A DNA stretch of 52,808 nt from Ruminococcus sp. (GTDB lineage: Bacteria; Bacillota; Clostridia; Oscillospirales; Ruminococcaceae): assembly GCA_017620025.1 (NCBI GenBank), contig JAFZRF010000052.1, positions 1 to 52,808 on the forward strand. The letters run 5' to 3'. Each line of letters begins with the position of its first letter. Positions within the stretch are counted from its first letter, which is position 1. The notes beneath the pieces were generated by a model. That model did not search any database, was not told the origin of the DNA, and was given only the letters and a program-made list of their open reading frames with translations. Below are positions 32,626-41,658 of this stretch, piece by piece. The translations under genes were made by a program, and so were the position numbers.

Positions 32626-34365
32626 TTATGATGCAAACTGGCTGTTATAAAGCTCCGCATAGAAGCCGCCCATTTCCATGAGCTCGTCGTGACTGCCCTG
32701 TTCGATGATGTTGCCCTGCTTCATAACGAGTATAACATCGGAGCTGCGTATTGTTGAAAGACGGTGAGCGATTACGAAGCTCGTCCTTCCTTCCATGAGC
32801 TTGACAAAAGCACGCTGTATCCTCTGCTCTGTGCGGAGGTCGATAGAGCTTGTCGCCTCGTCGAGTATAAGCATGGGCGGATCCATCAGCATTATCCTTG
32901 CTATACAGATAAGCTGCTTCTGACCCTGCGAGAGCCCGCTGTCCTCGGAGATTACGGTATCGTATCCCTCGGGCAGTCTCTTGATGAAGCCGTGAGCGTG
33001 AACTGCCTTTGCCGCTTCGATTATCTGCTCCCGTGAAGCATCAGGGGCACCGTAGCTGATGTTCTCCGCAACAGTTCCCGTGAATACCCATGTCTCCTGC
33101 AACACCATACCGAAACGGCTCCGGAGACTGTCACGGGTATACTCTCCGATATCCTTTCCGTCAACGCTTATGCTTCCGCTGTCCGGATCGTAGAAGCGCA
33201 GCAGCAGGTTTATGATAGTGGATTTTCCGCAGCCCGTAGGTCCTACGATAGCAATACGCTGTCCGGACTTGACATCGAGCCTGAAATCTTCGATAAGCTT
33301 CATGTCCTTCGTGTAGGAGAAGAAGACGTCACTGAAGCTGAGAGCGCCGCTGCACTTGTCAAGCTCCTCCTTGCCGGAGTCGTCCGATATCTCCTCCTCA
33401 TCGAGTACGGAGAATACTCTCTCCGCCGAAGCGACCGCATTCTGAAGCTCTGCGAATACTCCCGAGATCTCGTTGAAGGGCTTAGTGTACTGATTGGAGT
33501 AGGCAAGGAAGCTCGAGAGCTTTCCGACTGACATAGCGCCTATGAACGGGAACGAACCGAGAGCACCGAGAGCACCCATGAGACCAACTGCCGCATAGAT
33601 AAGGCCGTTTACAAAGCGTGTGGAGGGATTCGTCACGGAGCTGAAAAAGGTTGCCTTTGTGCCGACTCTGCCGTATTCATTGTTCAGCTCCGAGAAGCTG
33701 TTCCGGGCACGTTCTCCGAAGACAAAGGCGTTCACAAGCTTCTGGTTGCCGGCGTATTCCTCAGCAAAACCTACCATCCTTCCTCTCAGCTTCGACTGCT
33801 GGATGTACTGGTCATGCGTGGCCTTGGTGACCTTTGAAGCGACAATGAAGGAGAGGGGAGTGAGGAGAACAACGACAACGGTTATCCTCACATTGATAGT
33901 GAGCATGAATATAAGCGTACCGAGTATCGTGATGACACCGGTGAAGAACTGCGTGAAGCCCTGCAGAAGACCGTCGGATATGACCTCGATATCGTTTATC
34001 ACACGGCTTGAAAGCTCACCCTTGGTATGCCTGTCGATGTACCTTATCGGTACACGCTGAAGCTTGGCAAATACATCAGCCCTGAGATTTCTTACTGTCA
34101 GGAATGCGAGCTTGTTGGTGCAGAGACTCATCAGCCACTGGAACAGCGCACTTGCCGCTACCATGATGCCGAGCTTTATGACAAGCGGCTTCAGGCTGTC
34201 AAAATCCACTCTTCCCTTACCGGCGCAGAGATCAACGGCATTACCGATGAATACCGGCACAGCGAGGGAAAGCGATATACCGGCCGCAGCGAATACTACG
34301 GTAAGTACGAAATAGATCATGTACGGGCGGGCGTAGGAGAACACCCTTCTGAGCGTTTTAAGCAT
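32626..34365 (-). CDS. ABC exporter half-transporter (canonical Walker B partner)
   Basis: 579 residues: about six N-terminal membrane helices (about 1-310) fused to an ATPase domain (about 335-579). Walker A is GPTGCGKST and Walker B is MLILDEATSSID with the catalytic Glu, but the signature is LSQGQ instead of LSGGQ. With the upstream half-transporter (LDDST Walker B) it forms the asymmetric type of heterodimeric exporter (BmrCD / TM287-288-like) with one degenerate ATP site. Its start overlaps the upstream gene by eight bases, consistent with a fixed 1:1 pair. Substrate unknown; drugs or lipids are typical. Confidence 0.94.
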   Translation of the reverse strand: MLKTLRRVFSYARPYMIYFVLTVVFAAAGISLSLAVPVFIGNAVDLCAGKGRVDFDSLKPLVIKLGIMVAASALFQWLMSLCTNKLAFLTVRNLRADVFAKLQRVPIRYIDRHTKGELSSRVINDIEVISDGLLQGFTQFFTGVITILGTLIFMLTINVRITVVVVLLTPLSFIVASKVTKATHDQYIQQSKLRGRMVGFAEEYAGNQKLVNAFVFGERARNSFSELNNEYGRVGTKATFFSSVTNPSTRFVNGLIYAAVGLMGALGALGSFPFIGAMSVGKLSSFLAYSNQYTKPFNEISGVFAELQNAVASAERVFSVLDEEEISDDSGKEELDKCSGALSFSDVFFSYTKDMKLIEDFRLDVKSGQRIAIVGPTGCGKSTIINLLLRFYDPDSGSISVDGKDIGEYTRDSLRSRFGMVLQETWVFTGTVAENISYGAPDASREQIIEAAKAVHAHGFIKRLPEGYDTVISEDSGLSQGQKQLICIARIMLMDPPMLILDEATSSIDLRTEQRIQRAFVKLMEGRTSFVIAHRLSTIRSSDVILVMKQGNIIEQGSHDELMEMGGFYAELYNSQFAS

Positions 34366-36088
34366 CCTTTCTGCCCTCCCTTTCGTTCATCTGTGAGCGG
34401 TATATCTCACGATAGATATCACACGATCCGAGAAGCTCTTCATGAGTTCCGATGCCTGCTGTTTCTCCGTCGTCAAGCACAACAATGATATCTGCATCTT
34501 TCAGGGATGTTGTGCGCTGTGATATCATGATTACGGTAGTATCCGCCATATCGCTTTTAAGCGCCTGACGCATCTTTAGGTCTGTCGCATAGTCAAGAGC
34601 ACTCGTCGAGTCGTCAAGTATGAGTATCTCAGGCTTTCCGACAAGGGCACGGGCAATTGCAATACGCTGCCTCTGACCGCCGGAGAGATTTCGGCCGCCC
34701 TGAGTGATATGCGTATTGAGTCCGTCCGGCATACGGCTGATGAAATCCCATGCCTGAGCAGTTTTCAGTGCATCGATTATCTCCTCATCCGTTGCGTCTT
34801 CTTTCCGCCACTTCATATTATCACGGACAGTACCGGAGAAAAGCACAGCCTTCTGCGGAACCCATCCGATAAGATGCCTGAGCGCAGCCTGATCACAGTG
34901 GTCAACATTTACTCCGCCGACGATCACCTCGCCGGAAGTTGCCCTGTAGAATCCGGGTATCAGTGCAGCCGCAGTAGACTTACCGCTTCCCGTACCTCCT
35001 ATAAGGCCGAGCATACCGCCCATGCGTACAGCGAAACTCAGCCCCTTGATGGAGTGATCACCTGCACCCTCATAGGCGTAGGAAACATCTCTGAACTCTA
35101 CCATAGTATCAGCATCTGCGGATGGTACTTCCTTACCGTTCTCCTCTTCCTCAAGAGCGAACACCTCGCTCACTCTGTTTGCTGAGGCGAAGGCCTTTGT
35201 GAAGGTGATTATCAGATTAGCAAGTACAACGAGCGCAAGGAGTATCTGCGTCATGTAGTTTGTAAAGGCTGTCAGCTCACCCTGTGTGAGCCTGCCGGAG
35301 TCTATGCGTATTCCGCCGAACCAGAGTATAGCTACGATGCCGAGGTTCATTACCATGAAGGCAAAGGGATTGAGAACAGCAGATATCCTGCCGACAGCTG
35401 CCGAGCAGTCCGCAAGCTCATCCACAGCCTCGTCAAATTCATCTATCTCCTCCTGCTGACGTGAAAAGGCACGCACTACACGCACACCCTCAAGATTCTC
35501 ACGGGTGAGCAGAGCGGCACGGTCGAGCTTCTGCTGTGTCTTTTTGTACATCGGAACGGTTTTCCGCATGATGAAGAATATCGCAGCGGATATCAGCGGA
35601 GCCGCTGCAAAGAACACGAGCGAGAGCTTAAGGTCTATCGATACCGCCATAACAGCCGCACCTATAACAAGGAACGGCGCTCTTACCGCAAGACGAATGA
35701 ACATATTCACACCGTTCTGAACTGTCATGGTATCATTCGTCAGCCTGTTGACAAGGGAGGAAGTACCTATCCGGTCGATGCTTTTGAAGGAGAGAGCATT
35801 GATATGCCTGTAAAGCTCCTCACGCAGCTCCGTTCCGAAGCCGTAGGCGCATCTTGCTGCAAGGTACTGACAGGTCAGGGCAAAGCAGAGTCCGCAGACA
35901 CCGAGCAGTACGATTAGTCCGCTCCTGCTGAATATGTAGGAGGTATCGCCGGCGGCAATGCCCTTGTCGATGATGCTTGCCATTATCATGGGTACAATAA
36001 GCTCGAATATTGCCTCGAGCAGCTTGAAAAACGGACCGAAGACAAGCTCCTTCCGGTAGTTTTTCAGAAATCGCAAAAGTGGTCTCAT
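34358..36088 (-). CDS. ABC exporter half-transporter (degenerate Walker B partner)
   Basis: 576 residues with six membrane helices and an ATPase domain. Walker A GGTGSGKST and signature LSGGQRQ are normal, but after ILILD the catalytic Glu is replaced by Asp (LILDDSTSALD), which marks the degenerate-site subunit of heterodimeric exporters. The reciprocal change (LSQGQ) in the partner completes one non-hydrolysing site. No strong promoter is seen in the 76-base gap to the upstream gene; only a hairpin lies there, so expression may depend on read-through or an undetected promoter. Confidence 0.94.
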   Translation of the reverse strand: MRPLLRFLKNYRKELVFGPFFKLLEAIFELIVPMIMASIIDKGIAAGDTSYIFSRSGLIVLLGVCGLCFALTCQYLAARCAYGFGTELREELYRHINALSFKSIDRIGTSSLVNRLTNDTMTVQNGVNMFIRLAVRAPFLVIGAAVMAVSIDLKLSLVFFAAAPLISAAIFFIMRKTVPMYKKTQQKLDRAALLTRENLEGVRVVRAFSRQQEEIDEFDEAVDELADCSAAVGRISAVLNPFAFMVMNLGIVAILWFGGIRIDSGRLTQGELTAFTNYMTQILLALVVLANLIITFTKAFASANRVSEVFALEEEENGKEVPSADADTMVEFRDVSYAYEGAGDHSIKGLSFAVRMGGMLGLIGGTGSGKSTAAALIPGFYRATSGEVIVGGVNVDHCDQAALRHLIGWVPQKAVLFSGTVRDNMKWRKEDATDEEIIDALKTAQAWDFISRMPDGLNTHITQGGRNLSGGQRQRIAIARALVGKPEILILDDSTSALDYATDLKMRQALKSDMADTTVIMISQRTTSLKDADIIVVLDDGETAGIGTHEELLGSCDIYREIYRSQMNEREGRKDA

Positions 36089-36120
36089 AAAGTATTATCG
36101 CTTTCTGTTGGTTTAAAAGG

Positions 36121-36150
36121 ACGGGCAGCTAAATAAGCTGCCCGTAATAG
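36121..36150 (-). terminator. Hairpin after the UDP-sugar pyrophosphorylase gene
   Basis: acgggcagct (36121-36130) pairs with agctgcccgt (36136-36145). The T-rich tract on the minus-strand side is short (ccttttaa), so it may be leaky. Confidence 0.6.
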
Positions 36151-36164
36151 CCGTATATTATAGA

Positions 36165-37394
36165 TCAGAGCTCTACGCCGTTTTCCTTGAGAAGCTCTCT
36201 TGCAGAGTCAACGGAATCCACGCCTGTTGCATTCTTGACAGGAGCAAATTCCTTGCTGCGGACTACCTCATAAGGAAGGCAGCTGTCCTGCATATGCACC
36301 ATATCGAGAACAAGAGTCTCGAACTTGTAGCCGTTGGGCTCTGTGGGGCTTATGCTGTTTCCGTTCTCGTCCATGTAGGGTATCTTCTTCTTTACAACGT
36401 GGAGAGGAAGGTTCCTGTCAACGATCTCAACGAGCTTATCGACATTGAAGAGATAGTTGAGGATAACGCCGTAGTTGTATGCGAGGCTTCCGTCCTCGTT
36501 GCGGAGATTGAGCATCTTGTCAGTCATTTCGTAGTACTCAACTATGGAAGGCTTGCCGTCCTCAAGACAGAGTACACCGACCTTTTCCTCAGGAGCAGCC
36601 TTGCTTACCACCTTGCTGCCTGACTGGCTGCCTGTACTGATAACAGCGCCGATAAAGAGGGGATCGGCGATCTGCTGGAGCACATTGTCAACGGCGAATA
36701 TGTTGATCCATTCCACGCCCTTTTTACGGATATCGTCAAGCAGACCGGCTCTTACAAGAGAGGAGAACCAGCCGCCGTTGCCGTTGGGGGAGGAGGATAT
36801 GCGAGACTTGCTCTCCATGTAGATCTTTCCGTCAAAGTCTGTGGAGGGAGCCATGCTCTGTACGAAGAACTTTACATAGTCCTTGTTGTATCCGAAGTAG
36901 TTTTTCTCCTCAAAGAAGGAGGTCGTGTCTTCGTTGTTCTTTTCACTCGTCATGATGTAGAGCGGTACCCAGCAGCCGGCTTCCCTGACTACCTTCATCA
37001 GGTTGTTGATAAGGCACTCGAATATGAAGAGGTCCTTGCTGACGCCTATGTTGAACATACCCTTGGGCTTGTCAAAGCCGAGACGTGTGCCCTGTCCGCC
37101 TGCAAGAAGGACAGCGGCAGCCTTTCCGGCCTGTATTGCCTCAATACCGGTCTTTCTGTAGGAATCGCTGTTGGCTGCGATATCCCCGACAGTGACTGCT
37201 CCGATGGGAGCGAATGTGCCTCTGGGTGCGGGGGAATCAGCGCTCTTGACTGCCTCAACGACCGAGAAATCGATCTCCTCGATCTGACGGAGCAGGCTTG
37301 CCTGTTCATCGGGGGCGAGTTCGTTGTAGAATCTGAGCAGATGCTCCTGACCGTATTCAGCGAGTCTGCTTTTTGCTTCATTGAAATCCAGCAT
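36165..37394 (-). CDS. UDP-sugar pyrophosphorylase of the eukaryotic-type UDPGP/UAP1 family
   Basis: 409 residues. The nucleotide-binding signature LLAGGQGTRLGFDKPKGMF (about residues 95-113) and PNGNGGWF (about 210), which parallels the PDGNGG loop of UDP-N-acetylglucosamine pyrophosphorylases, place it in the UDPGP type 1 family. It is not the short bacterial GalU or bifunctional GlmU family. It joins UTP with a hexose-1-phosphate to make UDP-sugar; whether the sugar is glucose or N-acetylhexosamine cannot be told by eye. AAAGGAG lies eight bases before the ATG. It has its own promoter. Confidence 0.9.
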   Translation of the reverse strand: MLDFNEAKSRLAEYGQEHLLRFYNELAPDEQASLLRQIEEIDFSVVEAVKSADSPAPRGTFAPIGAVTVGDIAANSDSYRKTGIEAIQAGKAAAVLLAGGQGTRLGFDKPKGMFNIGVSKDLFIFECLINNLMKVVREAGCWVPLYIMTSEKNNEDTTSFFEEKNYFGYNKDYVKFFVQSMAPSTDFDGKIYMESKSRISSSPNGNGGWFSSLVRAGLLDDIRKKGVEWINIFAVDNVLQQIADPLFIGAVISTGSQSGSKVVSKAAPEEKVGVLCLEDGKPSIVEYYEMTDKMLNLRNEDGSLAYNYGVILNYLFNVDKLVEIVDRNLPLHVVKKKIPYMDENGNSISPTEPNGYKFETLVLDMVHMQDSCLPYEVVRSKEFAPVKNATGVDSVDSARELLKENGVEL

Positions 37395-37460
37395 TTCAAT
37401 TCTCCTTTACCTTTTGTGTAAAACTCCGAAAATGATACACAAAGTTGTGATAATGAGTAT

Positions 37461-37489
37461 ATTATACCACAAGAGTTAAAATTAGTCAA
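37461..37489 (-). promoter_or_regulatory. Promoter of the UDP-sugar pyrophosphorylase gene
   Basis: Minus strand TTGACT (37484-37489), 17-base spacer, TATAAT (37461-37466). Divergent from the pfkA promoter. Confidence 0.8.
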
Positions 37490-37532
37490 TATAAATTAAA
37501 TTTAAAAAGTATTAAAAATAATAGAGAAGGGC

Positions 37533-37561
37533 TTGACAATAAATCTGCAAAGTAGTAAAAT
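37533..37561 (+). promoter_or_regulatory. Promoter of pfkA
   Basis: TTGACA (37533-37538), 17-base spacer, TAAAAT (37556-37561). About 75 bases of leader follow without a clear structure. Confidence 0.8.
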
Positions 37562-37643
37562 AGAATGTGTATGGAATCTAAAGTTTTTGCAAAGACGCAA
37601 AGCTTGATAAATTATCGCAACGAGCAGAATGGAGAAATTATTT

Positions 37644-38606
37644 ATGATCAAGAAGATTGGCGTTTTAACCAGCGGCGGTGACGCTCCCGGAATGAATGCT
37701 GCTATCAGAGCAGTAGTCAGAACAGCTCTCAGCAAGGGCATGGAGGTATACGGTATCCGCAGAGGCTACATGGGACTCATCACAGGCGACATCATCCCCA
37801 TGGATGAGAAGAGCGTTACAGATATAATCCACAACGGAGGTACAATCCTCTATACAGCAAGATGTCCTGAGTTCAGAACTGCAGAGGGCGTTGCAAAGGC
37901 TAAGGCAAAGTGCGACGAGCTCGGCATCGAGGGACTTGTTGTTATCGGCGGCGACGGCTCCTTCAGAGGCGCAGCTGATCTTTCAGCACAGGGTATGCTC
38001 TGCATCGGTCTGCCCGGCACTATCGACAACGATATCGCCTGCACAGACTATACTATCGGTTTCGACACAGCTATGAACACAGCTATGGAGCTCGTGGACA
38101 AGCTTCGTGATACATCACAGTCCCACGACCGTATCTCAGTAGTTGAGGTAATGGGAAGAGGCGCCGGCCACATCGCTGTTAATACAGGTGCTGCCTGCGG
38201 TGCTACAGATATCATCACAAAGGAGATACCTTATGATATCGATGCTATCGCAAACAACATGATGGCCAAGAAGGCAAAGGGCAAGCAGAACTTCGTTGTT
38301 ATCGTTGCAGAGGGCATAGGCCACTCACAGGAGATCGCAACTGCTCTCCAGGAGAAGACAGGCATCGATGCACGTGCAACTATCCTCGGTCACGTTCAGC
38401 GCGGTGGTTCTCCCACAGTAAGAGACAGAGTAGAGGCTACAAGAATGGGTTACTATGCTGTTGAGCTTCTTGCACAGGGAATCGGCAACCGTGTTGTCGG
38501 CATCAAGGACAGCAAGATCGTTGATTATGATATCCAGGAAGCACTCAGCATGAGCAAGCCTTATGATGAGGAACTCCACCGCATCGCAGAGACAATCGCA
38601 TTCTGA
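37644..38606 (+). CDS. pfkA: ATP-dependent 6-phosphofructokinase
   Basis: 320 residues from the ATG at 37644 (GGAG nine bases upstream). The in-frame ATG at 37629 is rejected because it precedes the ribosome site and the protein otherwise begins MIKKIGVLTSGGDAPGMNAA exactly like classical PfkA. It phosphorylates fructose-6-phosphate, the committed glycolytic step. GGDGSFRGA (ATP site), GTIDNDI (catalytic Asp) and LGHVQRGGSPT are all intact, and Gly in GGDGS favours ATP over pyrophosphate. Codon use is extremely biased, so strongly expressed. Confidence 0.97.
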   Translation: MIKKIGVLTSGGDAPGMNAAIRAVVRTALSKGMEVYGIRRGYMGLITGDIIPMDEKSVTDIIHNGGTILYTARCPEFRTAEGVAKAKAKCDELGIEGLVVIGGDGSFRGAADLSAQGMLCIGLPGTIDNDIACTDYTIGFDTAMNTAMELVDKLRDTSQSHDRISVVEVMGRGAGHIAVNTGAACGATDIITKEIPYDIDAIANNMMAKKAKGKQNFVVIVAEGIGHSQEIATALQEKTGIDARATILGHVQRGGSPTVRDRVEATRMGYYAVELLAQGIGNRVVGIKDSKIVDYDIQEALSMSKPYDEELHRIAETIAF

Positions 38607-38612
38607 TCATAC

Positions 38613-38641
38613 AGACCGTCCCGGAAAGGGACGGTCTTTTT
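38613..38641 (+). terminator. Terminator of pfkA
   Basis: agaccgtccc (38613-38622) pairs with gggacggtct (38628-38637), followed by T residues. Confidence 0.9.
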
Positions 38642-38652
38642 ACGTTCCGCTC

Positions 38653-38681
38653 TTGCATTTCTTCCGGGTATGTGTTATAAT
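38653..38681 (+). promoter_or_regulatory. Promoter of trmB
   Basis: TTGCAT (38653-38658), 17-base spacer, TATAAT (38676-38681). Confidence 0.75.
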
Positions 38682-38723
38682 GTATGATAACGGAAAGTAC
38701 ATGGATAACATACGGAGGTAAGT

Positions 38724-39380
38724 ATGCGAATAAGACATAAACCCTGGGCAAAGCCGGAGCTTGAGGCCTGCCCGTTCTATATACCTGATCCGCAGGCACA
38801 GAAGGGCCGCTGGACAGAGCTGTTCCCCGAGCCGGACAAGCCGCTCTATGTGGAGCTCGGCTGCGGTAAGGGAGGTTTCATATCACAGGCTGCACCTGCA
38901 CATCCCGAGGCCAACTTCATCGCGATGGATATTAAGAACGAGATGCTGGTCCTCGCAAAGAGAAAGATCGAAGCTGCATACGGCAGCAGCGAGCCTGAGA
39001 ATGTCCGCATAGCGATACAGAATATCGAGCGCCTTGATCTTGCATGGGACGAGAACGACCGTGCGGACAGGATATACATCAACTTCTGCAATCCCTGGCC
39101 TAAGAAGAAGCACAAGAAGCGCCGCCTTACACATACAAGGCAGCTTGTGAACTACAGGAAGTTCCTCAAGGGTGAGATCTGGTTCAAGACGGATGACGAC
39201 GAGCTGTTTGATGAATCGCTTGAGTATTTCGCAGAGGCGGGATTCCGCATAAAGTTTATTACCCATGATCTCCACAGCGAGACGGGTATCGAGAATTTTG
39301 AAACTGAGCATGAGAAGATGTTCACGGATATGGGACTGAAGATCAAGTTCCTTATCGCAGAGCCTGTACAGGAGGACTGA
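38724..39380 (+). CDS. trmB: tRNA (guanine-N7)-methyltransferase
   Basis: 218 residues. It methylates G46 in the tRNA variable loop using S-adenosylmethionine. The SAM site VELGCGKGGFISQAA (about residues 43-57), the acidic FIAMDIKNEM loop and the family-specific NFCNPWPKKKHKKRRLT (about 123-139) are clear, and the C-terminal FETEHEKMF fits TrmB. An ACGGAGG site precedes the ATG. A small ORF follows after four bases. Confidence 0.95.
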   Translation: MRIRHKPWAKPELEACPFYIPDPQAQKGRWTELFPEPDKPLYVELGCGKGGFISQAAPAHPEANFIAMDIKNEMLVLAKRKIEAAYGSSEPENVRIAIQNIERLDLAWDENDRADRIYINFCNPWPKKKHKKRRLTHTRQLVNYRKFLKGEIWFKTDDDELFDESLEYFAEAGFRIKFITHDLHSETGIENFETEHEKMFTDMGLKIKFLIAEPVQED

Positions 39381-39384
39381 GAGC

Positions 39385-39603
39385 ATGGAGTATCAGAAGG
39401 ATTTCGGTGACAAGTTTTCAATAGGTTACGGCACGATGAAGACTGCCGGCAGCGGCGATCTCTCGCAGAGCCGTGAGATACCGAAGTCGATGAAGTACAG
39501 GCATGACCGCCGTGAGATACTTGTCGCAGCGGGCAAGGCAGCTCTCCTGACGACTGTTGCAGTGCTGAATTTCAGCTGCAAACGCAAGAAAAAGAAAAAA
39601 TGA
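39385..39603 (+). CDS. Small protein with a hydrophobic segment and a Lys-rich tail
   Basis: 72 residues, not recognised. A polar N-terminus (about 1-45) is followed by a hydrophobic stretch AALLTTVAVLNFS (about 53-65) and a terminal KRKKKKK run. It starts four bases after trmB, probably coupled to it, with a GAGGA site in the trmB tail. Synonymous codon choice matches neighbours, which supports it being real. The hydrophobic segment with a positive C-terminus suggests a tail-anchored membrane protein. No known function. Confidence 0.6.
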   Translation: MEYQKDFGDKFSIGYGTMKTAGSGDLSQSREIPKSMKYRHDRREILVAAGKAALLTTVAVLNFSCKRKKKKK

Positions 39604-39625
39604 CCTGCAAATTTTCAGAAAGTAC

Positions 39626-39654
39626 TGGACAAATGATTGCAGGTATGATATAAT
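39626..39654 (+). promoter_or_regulatory. Promoter of the pyr operon
   Basis: TGGACA (39626-39631), 17-base spacer, TATAAT (39649-39654). Confidence 0.75.
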
Positions 39655-39679
39655 GTCATAAGCAATTACTGTCCTTTAA

Positions 39680-39798
39680 TTCAATCCTGTGAGGTTGGCA
39701 AGGCGGCATTAATACAGATGAAGGCGAAGCTGTGTCCCGTAGTGCGGGCACAGATGTAACTGTAACTATGCTCCCTGCTGTAAAGCCGGGAGCTTTTT
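39680..39798 (+). promoter_or_regulatory. PyrR-binding attenuator before pyrR
   Basis: The PyrR anti-antiterminator consensus is visible at 39684-39702 (atcctgtgaggttggcaag). A hairpin ctgtgtcccg / cgggcacag follows (39730-39753), and a terminator at 39770-39798 (gctccc / gggagc plus T-run). When UMP is abundant PyrR binds the first site and favours termination (established for Bacillus-type pyr operons). Confidence 0.88.
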
Positions 39799-39814
39799 GT
39801 ATCTGGAGCAGAAT

Positions 39815-40363
39815 ATGGAAGAGAAACGCATTATAATGGATGAAAAGGCGATACAGCGTGCAACGGCACGTATCTCCTACGAGATAATCGAGCGCAACAA
39901 GGGCATTGAGGATATATGCGTCATAGGCATCCTCTCACGCGGCGTGACGCTCGGAAGACGTATCGCTGAGAAGCTCTCTGAGCTGGAAAAATGCAGTATT
40001 CCTTTCGGAGGACTGGACATAACACCCTACAGGGACGACGGTTCACCGGAGGGTCACAGCGAAAGGACGGATATACCGTTCACTGTGCAGGACAAGAAAG
40101 TCATACTCGTTGACGACGTTATATTCACCGGAAGAAGCGTCCGTGCAGCGATAGAAGCAATTATGAAGCGGGGAAGACCGAAGTCGATACAGCTTGCAGT
40201 GCTGATCGACAGAGGACACCGTGAACTGCCTGTGCGTCCTGATTACGTGGGAAAGAACCTTCCCACATCGCACAGCGAAGTAGTAAAGGTATCAGTAAAG
40301 GATCTCGACGGGGCTGACATGGTCTGCATATTCAGCGGAGATCCGGGACACAGCACACGCTGA
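39815..40363 (+). CDS. pyrR: Bifunctional pyr operon regulator / uracil phosphoribosyltransferase
   Basis: 182 residues from the ATG at 39815 (GGAG seven bases before). An upstream TTG at 39797 would lie within the attenuator T-run. It begins EKRIIMDEKAIQRA, and VILVDDVIFTGRSVRAA is the PRPP-binding loop; SRGVTLGRRIAE and RPDYVGKNLPTS are PyrR family features. It binds pyr mRNA in a UMP/UTP-dependent way and has weak uracil phosphoribosyltransferase activity. First gene of the operon it controls. Confidence 0.96.
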   Translation: MEEKRIIMDEKAIQRATARISYEIIERNKGIEDICVIGILSRGVTLGRRIAEKLSELEKCSIPFGGLDITPYRDDGSPEGHSERTDIPFTVQDKKVILVDDVIFTGRSVRAAIEAIMKRGRPKSIQLAVLIDRGHRELPVRPDYVGKNLPTSHSEVVKVSVKDLDGADMVCIFSGDPGHSTR

Positions 40364-40380
40364 AGCAAAGGAGGAGATCA

Positions 40381-41658
40381 ATGTCATCTGTACTGATCAA
40401 GAATATACGGGTGGTAGATACCGAAAGGGATACCGTAACGGATGTATACATATCCGGTGACAGAATAGCAGAGGTAGGAAAGGATATCAGCCGTGAGGCT
40501 GATACGGTTATCGACGGAACAGGGCTTACCCTCATGCCGTCCCTGTTCGATATGCACGTTCATTTCCGTGATCCCGGCCAGACCGAGAAGGAGGACGTCC
40601 TCACAGGCTGTGCCGCAGCACTTGCAGGAGGAGTTACCGGCGTGCTTGCCATGCCGAACACGGTGCCGCCCTGCGACGATCCGGAGATAATACGCTATAT
40701 CCGCAATAAGGCCGAAGGCACCGGCGTGGATGTATACCCAGTAGGCTGCATCACAGGCGGCATGAAGGGCGACGGTCTCTGCGACTATGAAGCTCTTAAG
40801 GAAGCCGGCTGCATCTGTATTTCCGACGACGGACGCCCGGTAGAGAATGCCGAGAATATGCGCCGTGCGCTGGAGCTCTCCAAGGAGAACGGCCTGCTCG
40901 TTGCCTCCCACTGCGAGGATCTGAGCATAATAAACGGCGGTATCATGAACAAGGGTGAGACCTCCGAAAAGCTCGGAGTCAAGGGCATGGACAGAGCCTC
41001 AGAGGACTATATCACAGCCCGTGAGATGATACTTGCTTCATCGGTCGGTGCAAGAGTCCATATCTGCCACGTATCCACCGAGGGCAGCACGGCAATGATA
41101 AGATTCGCCAAGTCAAGGGGAGTGAAGGTAACCTGCGAGACAGCACCGCACTACTTCATGCTCACCGACGAGCTTCTTGAAAAGCGTGACGCCTACTACC
41201 GCATGAATCCGCCTCTCAGGACTCCTGCGGACGTAAGAGCTATTATAGAAGGCATCAAGGACGGCACGATCGACTGCATCATCACCGATCACGCTCCGCA
41301 TACCGACGAGCAGAAGGCAGTCTTCGAGAAGGCTCCCAACGGAGTCGTAGGTCTTGAGACCTCTCTTGCCGCAACGCTTACTGCTCTGTATCACACCGGA
41401 GAAATAACCCTCTCAAAGGTTGTAGAGCTGATGTGTGTGAACCCGAGAAAGATACTCGGCCTTGAGGTACCCTCCGTATCGGAAGGAAGTATCGCAGACC
41501 TTGTCATAGCAGACCTTGACCGCAGCTGGACGGTAGATCCCGCAAAGCTGCACTCAAAGTCACATAATACAGTGTTCAAGGGCATGACCCTCAGGGGCAA
41601 GCCTGTAATAACAATATCAAAGGGTATCGTAAGATACGATGAAAGGATGGAGAAGTAA
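40381..41658 (+). CDS. pyrC: Dihydroorotase
   Basis: 425 residues, class I (about 45 kDa). It cyclises carbamoyl-aspartate to dihydroorotate in UMP synthesis. The zinc-site motif DMHVHFRDPGQTEKED (about residues 57-72) and further ligands in SHCED, HICHVSTEGS and CIITDHAPHT (catalytic Asp) are intact. AAAGGAGGAG precedes the ATG; its TAA overlaps the pyrF start (TAATG). No aspartate carbamoyltransferase (pyrB) lies in the operon here, so its partner must be elsewhere. Confidence 0.96.
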   Translation: MSSVLIKNIRVVDTERDTVTDVYISGDRIAEVGKDISREADTVIDGTGLTLMPSLFDMHVHFRDPGQTEKEDVLTGCAAALAGGVTGVLAMPNTVPPCDDPEIIRYIRNKAEGTGVDVYPVGCITGGMKGDGLCDYEALKEAGCICISDDGRPVENAENMRRALELSKENGLLVASHCEDLSIINGGIMNKGETSEKLGVKGMDRASEDYITAREMILASSVGARVHICHVSTEGSTAMIRFAKSRGVKVTCETAPHYFMLTDELLEKRDAYYRMNPPLRTPADVRAIIEGIKDGTIDCIITDHAPHTDEQKAVFEKAPNGVVGLETSLAATLTALYHTGEITLSKVVELMCVNPRKILGLEVPSVSEGSIADLVIADLDRSWTVDPAKLHSKSHNTVFKGMTLRGKPVITISKGIVRYDERMEK

